Source of the DNA: Cytospora piceicola
Taxonomy: Eukaryota; Ascomycota; Sordariomycetes; Diaporthales; Cytosporaceae
Length of the DNA stretch: 64,000 nt
Reading direction: 5' to 3'
NCBI GenBank assembly: GCA_023375675.1
Contig: JALQBC010000020.1
Coordinates: forward strand, 682,001-746,000
Below, one piece after another: positions 33,322 through 44,637 of the stretch (its first letter is position 1; every line of letters begins with the position of its first letter). The translations under genes were made by a program, and so were the position numbers. The notes below the pieces were generated by a model that saw only the letters and a program-made list of their open reading frames with translations, had not been told where the DNA came from and did no database searches.

Positions 33322-35013
33322 CTATGGGGTTTCTCTGTGGGTGACCTGTCGACGCCTATCCTCTTTGTGCATTTGCTGGAGAGATACCGGATGCAGTATT
33401 CGGTCCTTCAGGACCAACAGCTCAATCACTGAGGCCAACCCCAGGATTGCGTTCCCATCCAGGCGGATTACCTCCACCTCCAGCCTGATTCCCAGCCCAG
33501 GATAGAGGTGGTCCACCACGTCCTGCCAGCAGACCCTCTCCTGTTTGCTGATATGGCCAAACTCCGTAGACATGAGCTGGATCCTGGGTCGGCGTCCTCG
33601 TCTTTCGAAACGGAAGATAGACGCGGTCCCAGTTTCCCAGCGGCCCCAGAGCTCCATGACCTCGAGCTGCGGCATCAGCTTTGCTCTCTTTGCTGCTAAG
33701 GTGATGACCGTATCATCTCGCGTCCCGATCAAGAAAGAGCCCGCTCGGGCGATATACCTGCAGGTAAGTGATAGATATCTCAGGTTCCTCCACCCTGAGA
33801 CCTTACCTGGGCCACCGCCAACACCCGGTTCAGGAACGAAGAAGCACTCGGCGTCGACATTCTGTGACGCGTGAAGCTCCTGGAGGTCTTGACTCCACCT
33901 TGCGAGATGACGACCTAGAGCACCCGTCAGGTGGTAATATTTTGCAACGAACCGGGGCTTCGTAGCGGTCTCATAAAACACGTCGTCGGCGTTCTCGAAG
34001 ATAGATATCCTTTTCAAACCGGACCTTCCCCCCAGTAACGTCCTGAGCAAATACTCGTTCTCGGAGTCCCTGGCTAAACGATCCCTCTGTGTGTACAAGA
34101 ACACGGCGTCTGGCTTATTGGGGGTGTTTCGGACAGCAGGGAGGCCGCCAGTCCCACGAAGGTTGCGAAAAGGGCTGCGCCACGGCTCGTATGTGAAGTC
34201 TTCCAACCCAGGCAGACTGCGAAACATCTGTCCTAGTCCCATCCTGGCGCTGAAGGCGCGGTAGAACTGACGTCGGATGACGAGACTGTGAACAATGCTC
34301 ACTTCGGGTAGTTCATGTCCCATACGAATCGCGGAAGCTGCATTTTGGTCGAAGCACAAACCATGAGCATCTCCGAACAGTCTGTCCTTCGCGCCTGCTG
34401 GAACTGGTCGCCGGCAGTTCCGCCCCTGGAGCCAGCCGTGAAAAGGGTCGTTGTGTGTGACTGTTGGGGGCCTTCCCGGGTCCTCGTCCCCCTTCTCCCA
34501 TGCTGTATCACTGGAGCGCATTTTGAGGTCCTTCCCAAAGTGGATCATATCACTCGGTGAGTGAGCGCTAAGCTCCAGAGTGATTCCCCGTGTGTCAGTC
34601 CAGGATGGAGACGAAAGTATTTCGAAAAGGTCCCATATGGCGTTGGTGTAAGTCAGGTTGTGGCTTTGAATTTCTTCCTTCGATTGTCTCGTCTGGCAAA
34701 GCTGGCAGTCATAGGTGGGAAGTTGCAGTCGGAGCCAAATGTGTTGCGTATAGACCACCCGCGGCCCTATCGCAATCTTGTCGAAATCAGGAATATCCGA
34801 TTGATGTAGGATTATGCGCTTGAATAGAATCGGCTCGACTATACTTTGCCACTGTCGAGAGACATTTGAGTACGGAGCCAGGGCCTTGTGTTCGGATAAT
34901 GATGTCGAGTTTGAGCCCGGCCAAGTTAGCATCTCGAGTATCATGGCCATCAACTCAAATGGCAGAATTTCCCAGCTTCCTGGGCAAGATTTGCGTTCCA
35001 GTGTCGTGTCCAT
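33322..35013 (-). CDS. F-box protein, YDCxxC/HGW family
   Basis: Single exon, 563 aa from the ATG at 35013 (MDTTLERKSCPGSWEILPFE). The F-box is WEILPFELMAMILEML...SNVSRQWQSIVEP. Then, in family order: YDCQLC, LELSAHSPSDMIHFGKD, FHGWLQGR, LVIRRQFYRAFSARMG, EDFTYEPWRSPF, and a C-terminal region with leucine-rich-repeat-like segments (LRYLSLTCRYIARAG, QLEVMELWGRWETG). Expected role: substrate adaptor of an SCF ubiquitin ligase, target unknown. The frame is open to 35103, but the later ATG fits the family start better. It is the only apparently intact member of this family in the window; its 3' end abuts the MFS remnant. Confidence 0.8.
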   Translation of the reverse strand: MDTTLERKSCPGSWEILPFELMAMILEMLTWPGSNSTSLSEHKALAPYSNVSRQWQSIVEPILFKRIILHQSDIPDFDKIAIGPRVVYTQHIWLRLQLPTYDCQLCQTRQSKEEIQSHNLTYTNAIWDLFEILSSPSWTDTRGITLELSAHSPSDMIHFGKDLKMRSSDTAWEKGDEDPGRPPTVTHNDPFHGWLQGRNCRRPVPAGAKDRLFGDAHGLCFDQNAASAIRMGHELPEVSIVHSLVIRRQFYRAFSARMGLGQMFRSLPGLEDFTYEPWRSPFRNLRGTGGLPAVRNTPNKPDAVFLYTQRDRLARDSENEYLLRTLLGGRSGLKRISIFENADDVFYETATKPRFVAKYYHLTGALGRHLARWSQDLQELHASQNVDAECFFVPEPGVGGGPGKVSGWRNLRYLSLTCRYIARAGSFLIGTRDDTVITLAAKRAKLMPQLEVMELWGRWETGTASIFRFERRGRRPRIQLMSTEFGHISKQERVCWQDVVDHLYPGLGIRLEVEVIRLDGNAILGLASVIELLVLKDRILHPVSLQQMHKEDRRRQVTHRETP

Positions 35014-36692
35014 ATTGGTGCCCTTGCGTGCGTTGTCTATGTATCGTCGTTTGGTCCAGAGAGAGCTGAGAATGAAGGAAGAAAGAAATACATTCAAGAC
35101 CAAATTTTATCATGATGCTAATCCATCAGAACTGCCCCCTTCCCTCCGGAAGCAAGATATTTTATACAATCAGTTTTAGTACGGGTTGACCACGGACAAA
35201 TAGCTGATATCTATTTAAGTTCGACTACAGACTCACCATCATCTAGAGAATTCTATTGATTATAGAATGGATGGCACGAGCACCTATTAGGTCCCGGGCA
35301 TAGCGCCGAGCTACCTTCCTAAATCACTCACCATTGTGTTAGTGGGTCAGACTGCAGGTGAACGAAGTGACGGGGTCAGCTCTGTTTGGTTGATATATTA
35401 AGTACCTAAATATGTAATGATGCTCCTGGGGGCTATCATTCTCCAAGGTCCTGTCTTAGTGACATATCCCAACAGTCTTGCATGCAGCCAGGGGGCAGGG
35501 CAAGTCTCGTAGTGTTGTCTGCAGTGTACATGTGTTGTCTGCAGTGTTGACTGTAGTGGGCTTCCGCTGTCAGCGGCGATTGCGGATTCCGAAACCTTAG
35601 CTATAGTGTACGGACTAGCTGTGTTTTAAGTCGTTTTCTCTTAGTCTTTTAGAGTTAACTACGCTTTACGCTTTAGTTTATACTAGAAATAAAAGCTATC
35701 GTTAAATTCGTCTTATTAAGAGCTATAGATCTATATAAGCTATAAGATTATTAAGTAAAGGCGCGAAATATAGAGATCTAAAGGTAATGTTAATAACTTT
35801 CCCGTCTTTTCTTCCTCTTACTTTTAATATTCTCTGAAAAATCTCTATATTTCGCGCCTTTACTTAATGATCTTATAGCTTATATAAATCTATAGCTTTT
35901 AATAAGATGAATTTAACGATAGCTTTTATTTCTTATTTTAACTAATACGCAAAGCGTAATTAGGGAAAACGTTAAGATTCGGTAAGAAACATACTTAGAC
36001 CGTGCTGTATTACCACTGGAGGTTTCGGAATCCGTAATCGCCGCTGACAGCGTCAGGGTGGGTAAAATTCGGAACAAACCGAGTCTGTCTATTGGCAAGA
36101 AGTCGAGCCCAAAATATGAGGGCCAAATCAAATAAATCGTTTGGAATCTCAGGCGGCGCAGCATCGGAAGTGCTCCCGCGGAACTTCCTTACCCAACGGC
36201 TCACAGTCAAGATTTCAGGTCAGTTTCCAATTGGACGGACTCTACGTTTTTGAGATTATGTGGGTAATGAAACCTGGCACATCCGTCCCCGATCACGTCT
36301 CATTCGTTGCTATTAAATGTACAAATGCCAACAGTCCGGTCAGACCGCGATTGTGTGTGATTTCCGGGGCTAAAGGCAGGGGTGGTATGCAGCGAAAAGG
36401 CGCAGTGCAGCCAACGTCAACAGAGCTACCCCCGTGGTAGCGAGAAGAGTCGTATCTGATGATAATGTTGTTGGTTCTGGCATATCCGTCAATCATTGTG
36501 ACAGAACCGGTCCTGATCATTCTTTCAGGCGGGGATAAGTCTTTGTAACACCTTGCATAGATGACCCCATCCATGGACACAGCAATATAAAAGGCACTTA
36601 GTTCTTCCACCAAAGCATGTTCAGATCAAGCAAGCCGTTAACCTTAACACCCACAACAGCATACGTTCCCCGTTCCCAGAATATCTTCAGTC
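35014..36692. other. AT-rich accessory stretch with inverted-repeat element
   Basis: Holds a 487-bp inverted-repeat element (35566-36052). Just upstream, TTGTCTGCAGTGT is repeated twice (35513-35547). No gene is supported. Confidence 0.6.
35566..36052. mobile_element. MITE-like inverted-repeat element, 487 bp
   Basis: The left end GGCGATTGCGGATTCCGAAA and right end TTTCGGAATCCGTAATCGCC are inverted copies with one mismatch, flanked by CGCTGTCAGCG (left) and CGCTGACAGCG (right). Inside, a second inverted pair of about 95 bp (about 35686-35781 and 35844-35938, both containing AAAGGCGCGAAATATAGAGAT or its complement) surrounds a 60-bp loop. The interior is strongly AT-rich. No ORF codes for a transposase. 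The palindromic flanks could be a near-perfect 8- to 11-bp target duplication, but the palindrome makes this ambiguous. Confidence 0.75.
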
Positions 36693-37251
36693 ATGGCCAG
36701 CACGCAGCCCCTTATCAAGTTCGATTCCCCAAGAAGAATTCTTCAACTTTGCAACAAAGGAGTATCCGGCAAAGGTAGGCCCCCTCATCAAAAAGCATGG
36801 TGTTGTAAAGTGGACACAGGTATGTTATATAAGAGCCCATGCTTCAACTTCTTGCTACTGCTACCCGTGCTGAATGCATGGTTGCAACCACCGCATGCCA
36901 ACCCACACGTTATGCTGCATGTGGTCTCTCTTGCATCTGTTCAGCCTACATGTATAAATTGTAAATTCACTAACGGTGCTCGGTTCAACCTACTAGACAG
37001 TGCAACCAGTGCAATTCAGAGAGCCTCTCCGCCACTCCCTCAAGACAGCTATGGGCATGCCTGACTGGACGGTTCCGGACTACGATATGGTCACAACATA
37101 CTGGATTCGAAGTATGGACGACATGCAAGCGCTGACGACGGACCCGGAGTGGGCAGAGTTAGAGAAGGAGGCGGCTGCCAGAACCAATATGTCGATCGGC
37201 CATCTTGTGGTCGGTCATGAGATTGTGCACTTCGAAAAGAACAGTGCTTAA
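36693..37251 (+). pseudogene. EthD-domain protein, frameshifted
   Basis: Two exons are recognisable: 36693-36819 and 36997-37251 (intron GTATGT...CTACTAG with a CTAAC branch). Exon 2 gives TVQPVQFREPLRHSLKTA, PDWTVPDYDMVTTYWIRS and HLVVGHEIVHFEKNSA, a typical EthD/ferredoxin-like fungal protein. In exon 1 the start frame MASTQPLIKFDSP is in a different frame from EEFFNFATKEYPAK and LIKKHGVVKWTQ, which join exon 2. A one-base insertion in the A-rich run at 36731-36738 explains this. Without it the protein would be about 126 aa, as expected. Either a recently broken gene or a sequence error. Confidence 0.6.
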
Positions 37252-38783
37252 CACAGAGCGGATATTATTTGAGCTAGAGGAACAGGGCATAAGCACGAGT
37301 ACATGCGGCTTCCTGTACTACCTAGGTAGTCAAGTCATACGGATCAATTTTAGGTTGCTGGCAAAACACCTGATGATGCCTATCATCCACCTCAGGAAGT
37401 GCAAATTCTGCGCCACCAACTAGTTGAGTCAATATCAGACCGGTGTAATCTTCGGCCATACGGGTCTAACACAATACTGGCTTTGGGTGCCAGCATGAGT
37501 ATTAATACCGATATGTGATGATCTCAGGTAGTTTTTCCCGGACTTGGAACTTCTCTACTTAGATTATTAAAAATTAGCCTAGCCGCCGAATATGAAACCT
37601 ATTATAGTGCGCGACAGTGCAATCTCTGCGGAAAGTCACTTTATCACTATAGTTACACCACATTTCTTCCAAATAACCAGATTTATAAGTACCTGCTTTT
37701 ACACTTTAATCTAATTAATATTATAGTAAATAAAAATAAAAACCCTTTTCTTAAAATATTAAATATATTAAATATATTTATTATATATTTATTATAATAT
37801 TATATATATTTAATAAAAATTTAATACTTTATATAAGTCGGAAGAACTTAAGTGTGAATTTAAAAGGTTCGGAAATATCGGGAAATAAAATCTTAATAGG
37901 TATAAAATTTCTTATCGGAGACGGGAACTTATCAGAGATAAGATAAGACTATACGAAAACTTTTCTTTTTTTTATATTTTTAATTCGTCTTTATAGATTT
38001 AAAGAAGTATAAAACTTAAAAAGTAAACCTATAAGTATAGTAAATATAACATATAGTATTTTATAAGATTTTTTATATATTTTATTTACTGTAGGGGAGC
38101 TAGTAAAGAGAGATTTTCCCTTAATTTGAATTATTGCTATTCGGTCAGCGGTGTATATCTATTGACCAAAATCGACTTTCCGCAGAGATTGCACTGTCGC
38201 GCACCATACCTATTATCATTCATGTTGACCCTTGCCGAGTTCATCCCGAAAATTTGGCAGTATTTCTTATCGATATTGCCAGCAACCGCAACTTTATCTC
38301 CCCTGATCACAACATCACGGGCATCTGGAACGGGTATGTGTGTCCCGGGATAAATGCATTGATTTTCTGGTGTAAGTAACTATCTGTATGAGTCATCGAT
38401 GTTGCGAGGCCCCCATACTACGTCTAGTGCGCATGTGACGATCCCATGCTCGGTCTTGAGTACTATAGTAAACTATTAGCCTATCTGGCGATGATGGCTC
38501 AAAGTAGGGTCACGATAGCTCCCCGAGGGTCCTATCCCTTTATGCTCGGCCTTTAATCCATCTAGAACGTGCCAGCACAGACATTAAGGGACTAGTGCAG
38601 CTCGTGAACCTGAAATGAGTGGCCCGCTACCTCTATGTACCTGGGTACACAAAAAGATCAAGTTCCAAGACGGTTTCTGGTTTGGCCTCGATCTCTCGCA
38701 CATGGTACGATCTTCCGTTACGTTCCATCCTCAATCTTCCAGTTCGATCATCTCTGAAATATATGCTCGACGACATCATCACT
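37252..38783. other. AT-rich stretch with hAT-type MITE
   Basis: Contains the 603-bp element at 37606-38208, whose interior (37700-38110) is composed almost only of A and T. Outside the element no gene is supported. Confidence 0.6.
37606..38208. mobile_element. hAT-like MITE, 603 bp
   Basis: Terminal inverted repeats of 31 bp: the left end begins GTGCGCGACAGTGCAATCTC (37607) and the right end is its complement, ending GAGATTGCACTGTCGCGCAC (38204). The inverted repeats are perfect over this length. The flanks carry the same 8-bp sequence CCTATTAT (37598-37605 and 38209-38216), the target duplication length of hAT transposons. The interior is extremely AT-rich and codes for no transposase, so it is non-autonomous. 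Confidence 0.88.
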
Positions 38784-40589
38784 ATGGCCAGCTGGGAGTG
38801 CCTGCCTCTTGAACTCAGGTTGATAATCCTCGAGAACTTGGTCGCTTGTCAGACGTCCTCTCTTTCCAAATATGCCTGTGTCTCTGCAGAATGGCAAGGT
38901 TTCTTCGAGAAGATCAACTACCGCCGACTCATCCTGAGGTCTTCGCACGACGACCTCGACCAACTCGCTGCTGCTGTGCGGGGCCGCCTACATCTCATCA
39001 GACATATCGTCTTGCGTATAGAGCTAGACGAGTACGACTGTACCGTTTGCAAGTCTCGCGAGGATGACAAGACAATAATCCGGTAAGTGACTCAACGCGT
39101 TTTGTCTTTTTCTCTTTCTCTTCTTCTCCTTTTCATCTTTAAGTCTGTAGCGGTCAAATGTGAAACTGCGTTCATACGGTAGTCGAATGAATCTAAATGT
39201 ATCCGTAGGAACAATATCGCATTCACCAACGCTCTCTACAAACTCCTTGTCGCTCTTTCCTCTTGAAAGCTTACCAAATCCAACGTTGAAGTACACAGAG
39301 ACTTGACCCTTGAGGTTTGCGCCTTTTCACCAAGTGACACAAAGCATCATTTCAAAGACTTCCGCCTCGAAAGTACATACCCATACGTATCGCGTGAAGA
39401 TCTTCCAAGAGGCCGGGGAATATTCGCAGCATATAAGGCCAACCGTGCTGCAAGAAATGACAGGCTTAAAGATAAAAAGCATGGCTGGTTGAACGGCAGT
39501 CATCTGAGACGACCAAATCTAGGCTCACGGAAGCGGCTCCTAGGAACATCATCACTCGCATTCGACTTTAGTGAATTCACGCTCAGAAGAGGTTGGACTG
39601 AGCGGGTTCTTCCAAAGGTCCCTCTTGTCACCAACTTCCTTATTCGGAGGCAGTACTATCGTATCATCTCTACATCGGCTGTACAGAAAATCCTAACTGA
39701 ATCTTTAACACATATTCAGTCCTGGCGCTGGGAGAGATGGCGTGACCTCGATCCCGGTCATTACAGGAGCTTCAAGAAAGGTTTATCTTATTGTTCTACT
39801 CGGTCGATGTTCCAAGTTAACGCGATATGGTTAGATTTGAACTTTTACCTTAAGAATAAGCTCCCACACTCCCTGAAGCACCTCGCTATCTATCTCGACG
39901 CGACAACAACAATGCATGGGGAAGGCTTAACACGCGCGTCTCCTTTGCTTGGCCATAGGCTGGCCTGGATCAGCCACCTCAGAATAGAATTTCAGGTCAT
40001 CGCTGTTTCTTTTGTGGTTGATGCCGGCGACTTCTTCGACCGATTTGGATTCCTGAACGATAATGGAGCCATACCGGCACCCGACGATGTAGCCTACTGG
40101 AGATCCGTCGACGAAAGCTATTCTAAAATTCAATGGCGTAGTCTTAAGAGACTGGCGTTAACTTCTCGTGCGCTGAGGCAGGGTAACAAAGCTGAAATCA
40201 ACAGACTACTCGGGGTTGTAGCCCGTGTAGTACTGCACTGTATGCCGCAAATCGAAGTTATAGAGTTATGGAACTCAGAAATTGGTAGCTCTTCCAGCTT
40301 CTTCTTCGATGCAGGTCGGCATGGACAGGCCGAGATCAGCTGGCGAGGTACTTGGGACTATTCTGGTGCAACACTCTCCCCCGAGACGGTCTACGCCTGG
40401 AACCTAGTTGCTCGGCAGAGGACAGCAGATCGGGAGGCCATAGTAACAACTTTTCAGATGCCACAAGTAGTTCCTCAGAAGAGGGACTACTTAGCACCGT
40501 TGAATCGTTTAAGGCTTTGGAGGGATGTGTTCCACCCCATTTCACAGTGCCAGTTGCGATGGGAAAGTCGGAACCAGAATGTTGGTTGA
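38784..40589 (+). pseudogene. F-box protein, YDCxxC/HGW family, one premature stop
   Basis: Exon 1 is 38784-39082 (MASWECLPLELRLIILENL, VSAEWQGFFEKINYRRL, DEYDCTVCKS), followed by a 126-nt intron (GTAAGT...CCGTAG). Exon 2 is 39209-40589. In exon 2 the frame NNIAFTNALYKLLVALSS is followed by TGA (39264-39266), where family members have Trp (SW). The frame then continues open for 441 codons: AFSPSDTKHHFKDFRL, KKHGWLNGSHLRRP, FLIRRQYYRIISTSA, SWRWERWRDLDP and a long C-terminal part. Apart from this single TGA the gene would encode an approximately 559-aa F-box protein. A recent nonsense mutation is likely. Skipping by alternative splicing would remove the conserved segment before it. Confidence 0.68.
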
Positions 40590-41864
<1,275 letters not shown>

Positions 41865-42299
41865 ATGGCCCCCGCGCCGTGTCGTTCTGTGCGCCTGGCC
41901 CGCTTTCGGGAACAAGCCGAGTTGGCCTCGGCAGCCACCCCTCGCGCCCGTCGTTCCGCGCGCCGTGCCCTGCTGCTGCTCCCCTTGGAGCATACTCAGC
42001 TCCAGGGCCGGCGTCGCCTCGGGCCCCGGGCCCAGCGCCAGCAGCAGGAGCAGGAGCAGCAGCAGCAGGAGCAGCAGCAGGAGCAGCAGCAGGAGCAGGA
42101 GGAGCAGGAGCAGGACGAGTACGATGAGGATGAGGACGAGGATGAGGCGAGGGAGTGGAGGAAGGATAGGGAGGAGAGGAGAAGGGCGTTGGCCCAGGAC
42201 GAGGAAGGGGAGGTAATGGCCCCAGTCGACGACGAGGACGAGGACGAGGACGAGGAGAGACTGTGGGCTGACGGCGGCGACGACGACGATGAGTATTGA
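41865..42299 (+). CDS. Hypothetical Gln/Glu/Asp-rich protein (doubtful)
   Basis: 144 aa from an ATG in favourable context (AACAATGGC) directly after the CAG run. The first 60 residues are Arg/Ala-rich, followed by a Gln/Glu repeat (QQEQ) and an acidic tail with EDEDEDE. The frame is also open upstream through the Gln run but has no ATG there. It is entirely low-complexity and matches no family known to me. It could be a real disordered nuclear-type protein or sequence driven by the repeat. Confidence 0.3.
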   Translation: MAPAPCRSVRLARFREQAELASAATPRARRSARRALLLLPLEHTQLQGRRRLGPRAQRQQQEQEQQQQEQQQEQQQEQEEQEQDEYDEDEDEDEAREWRKDREERRRALAQDEEGEVMAPVDDEDEDEDEERLWADGGDDDDEY

Positions 42300-42879
42300 T
42301 CCTACCCGTCTATATAGTTATTCACCTTACAGTATTCTTATAAATCATAATATAATATAATATAATGGCCCCGGCAATCTCATTTTCGGGTTCTCGCTCA
42401 ACCAGAGTTTGCTTCTTTTTTTCTTAACCCCAAAGAGGTAAATATGGCTGGGACATTATCAGAGCATGGATAGGTCGACTATCTCAGTCATCTCGCTGGT
42501 GATATGTTGCTGTCTGGACTTGTGTGTGATATTTGTATGGCGGTGGCCGGTGATGCTCAAACAATGTTTGGGATCGGGGCGTACTTGACTGTAATACAGT
42601 CAGTACGTGGTTTTGATGGTGTTGCTGTGGCAGATCATATTGAGCTGTGGAGCTGTGAAGCGCTGAGAAACTTCAAGATCATCGACGCCGACACGTAGTA
42701 TTATTCATGGATAATTTACACTTGTTCTCATCGTGCCTGGAATCCCGAGACTCAAAACTGCCCTGTTAACAGCAGCCTTAGACTCAATCCAATGCAGAGC
42801 CGAAATTACCTGCGGCCCACCACGCGGTCGCCCATCCCACAACAGTCTCTCGGACTCCAACCACCCGAGAACGAGTTAC
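42300..42879. other. Intergenic, no supported gene
   Basis: Includes an AATAT repeat (about 42345-42365). This is probably the 3' flank of the signal peptide peptidase gene and of the doubtful ORF. Confidence 0.5.
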
Positions 42880-44637
42880 CTAGTCCTCCTTGGGTATGTC
42901 CTCCTTGGGGACCGTAATCGAGAACCTGAACAGCTCGTAATCACCTTTCTTCTCACCAGCCTTCCTCACCTCACCACCATCTTTCTCCTTCACACCCTCG
43001 ATCTCCTTCACCTCGGCATCCTTCTCGTCACTCTTCTTCTTCACGATAACCTTGCCCTCACCATCCACCTCAACCACAACGTCCTCGACATCCAGGCTCC
43101 CATCCTCCGTGTACTTCCACATGTCCTTCAGCTCACCCTTAAACAGCCCAGTCAGCCACGCCGACCCAGTCACGCCGGGTACCAGGTACAGAAGTGCGGG
43201 CTGGCCGTGCTTGAAAACAATCAGCACGACAAGAGTAGTCAGCATGCCGATGAGGTAGCCAAAGAGGGTGGCGTGAAAGTAGGTTTTGGAGAAGGAGACG
43301 TCAGGCATGACTTTCGAGGCGGGCTGGCCTGAGACGAGGCTGCGGAGGCTCGTGGTCCAGATGTGGTTGCCCCATTGGCCGCGGGGGTCGACGAAGGGGG
43401 CCTTGACGGTGCGGTAGGCTGTCTTGACCGTCGTGAGCTGGGCATCGGTGGGTGTCTCAGTAATGTTGTCATTGGTCGTGTCGTTCTCTTCCTTAGACAC
43501 CGTCTCCAGGTTCTCCTCTACGCGGGTAACCTTGCTCTGGTAGTGCCGCCATAGGTCAAAGCGTAGAGCCAGGCATATGAAGATGCCGGGGATGACGATG
43601 TCGCCGAGACCGAGAAGGCTGCTCCTTCCCGCGGCCTCGTACGTCAGCTTGATCGGCGCATCAACTTGTGTGGCGACAGCAATCATAAAGGGCGTGTAGA
43701 ACACCATGACAATGTCGTAGAAGAACAGGCCCACGAGGACCATTGTGCCGATTGCGAAGGAGGTAACGGACATCCAGATGAAACCCGAGTAGCAGACCGC
43801 CAGGCCCAGGATGTTGGACAGTGTCGTCGAGTTGGTCTTGAGGTAGAGACCCTCGACGGTGCAGCTGAGTAGGAGGCCGACCACGCCGGTGACAGTGGCC
43901 TCGAACTTGACGGTGCGGTTGAGTATCACCAGGCTAAGTGCGCATTCTTCCTTCAAGACGTGTCGAGCCATCCAGACTGCCTTTCTGAAAACAACGGACA
44001 CGCTCAGCTCCGACGCGAAACCCGGCAGCGGCAGCCCCTTCTTCGGGTCAACTACCTTTTCGGTTTCCGAGTCCTCTCCTTGTGGCACCTTCAAGAGCTT
44101 TTGGGTCTGGCTCGTCGGGTCGATCTCGAAGACGCGACCGCTGCGATCTGCCCAGTAGTCCGGGAAGACAAGGCTCAACAGAGACTGCAAGCTATCACCA
44201 AAGAAGATGCCCATACCCAAGACCCCAGACAAGGCCATGTAGCCCCTGAGGATCTTGTTGAGGAGGTTCGGGTCCTGGAGCCATTTGATGAGGTAGTACA
44301 GCCCGATGAGCACGCCGCCAGCGAGGAAGGGAAACAGGATGGCATCGGAGGCCTGGAAGCCCTGAGCAAAGTGCTCCTTCTCGTCGTCGACAACCAGCTT
44401 GCCAGCCTTCCTCTTGAGCTTCGTGGGTGGGGCGGCAGAGGGGGGTCGGCGCAGGGAGGCGTGGGCGCCGAGGTAGATGATGATGATGGCGCTGAGGATC
44501 ATCTTGGTCTCGATGGCGAAGTAGTCCATCTTCGCTAGAATGTCCCAGATTGTGGGCACGGGCGTGATGGTGTGTTCGTCAGGGATTATGGAGGGCATCG
44601 ACGTCGCCATCGACGTGGTGGTGTTTGGTTCAGCCAT
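42880..44637 (-). CDS. Signal peptide peptidase (intramembrane aspartyl protease)
   Basis: Cuts leftover signal peptides and some membrane proteins inside the ER membrane. Single exon, 585 aa from the ATG at 44637 (MAEPNTTTS); the frame is open to 44691 but the earlier residues are not family-like. Catalytic motifs: YD in LVGLFFYDIVMVFYTPF (Asp about residue 308), GLGD in LLGLGDIVIPGIF (Asp about 346), PAL in GQPALLYLVPGVT (about 480-482). There are about nine hydrophobic segments. An acidic, Asn/Thr-rich insertion (about residues 375-415) separates GLGD from the PAL helix, and a Glu/Lys-rich C-terminal tail follows. The C-terminus lacks the dilysine ER signal of the human enzyme. Confidence 0.94.
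   Translation of the reverse strand: MAEPNTTTSMATSMPSIIPDEHTITPVPTIWDILAKMDYFAIETKMILSAIIIIYLGAHASLRRPPSAAPPTKLKRKAGKLVVDDEKEHFAQGFQASDAILFPFLAGGVLIGLYYLIKWLQDPNLLNKILRGYMALSGVLGMGIFFGDSLQSLLSLVFPDYWADRSGRVFEIDPTSQTQKLLKVPQGEDSETEKVVDPKKGLPLPGFASELSVSVVFRKAVWMARHVLKEECALSLVILNRTVKFEATVTGVVGLLLSCTVEGLYLKTNSTTLSNILGLAVCYSGFIWMSVTSFAIGTMVLVGLFFYDIVMVFYTPFMIAVATQVDAPIKLTYEAAGRSSLLGLGDIVIPGIFICLALRFDLWRHYQSKVTRVEENLETVSKEENDTTNDNITETPTDAQLTTVKTAYRTVKAPFVDPRGQWGNHIWTTSLRSLVSGQPASKVMPDVSFSKTYFHATLFGYLIGMLTTLVVLIVFKHGQPALLYLVPGVTGSAWLTGLFKGELKDMWKYTEDGSLDVEDVVVEVDGEGKVIVKKKSDEKDAEVKEIEGVKEKDGGEVRKAGEKKGDYELFRFSITVPKEDIPKED

Noticed and set aside
36719..36731. tRNA B-box-like sequence AGTTCGATTCCCC
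   Set aside because: It codes for IKFDSP in the EthD gene and there is no matching A box or acceptor stem. No tRNA or rRNA gene could be supported in the window.
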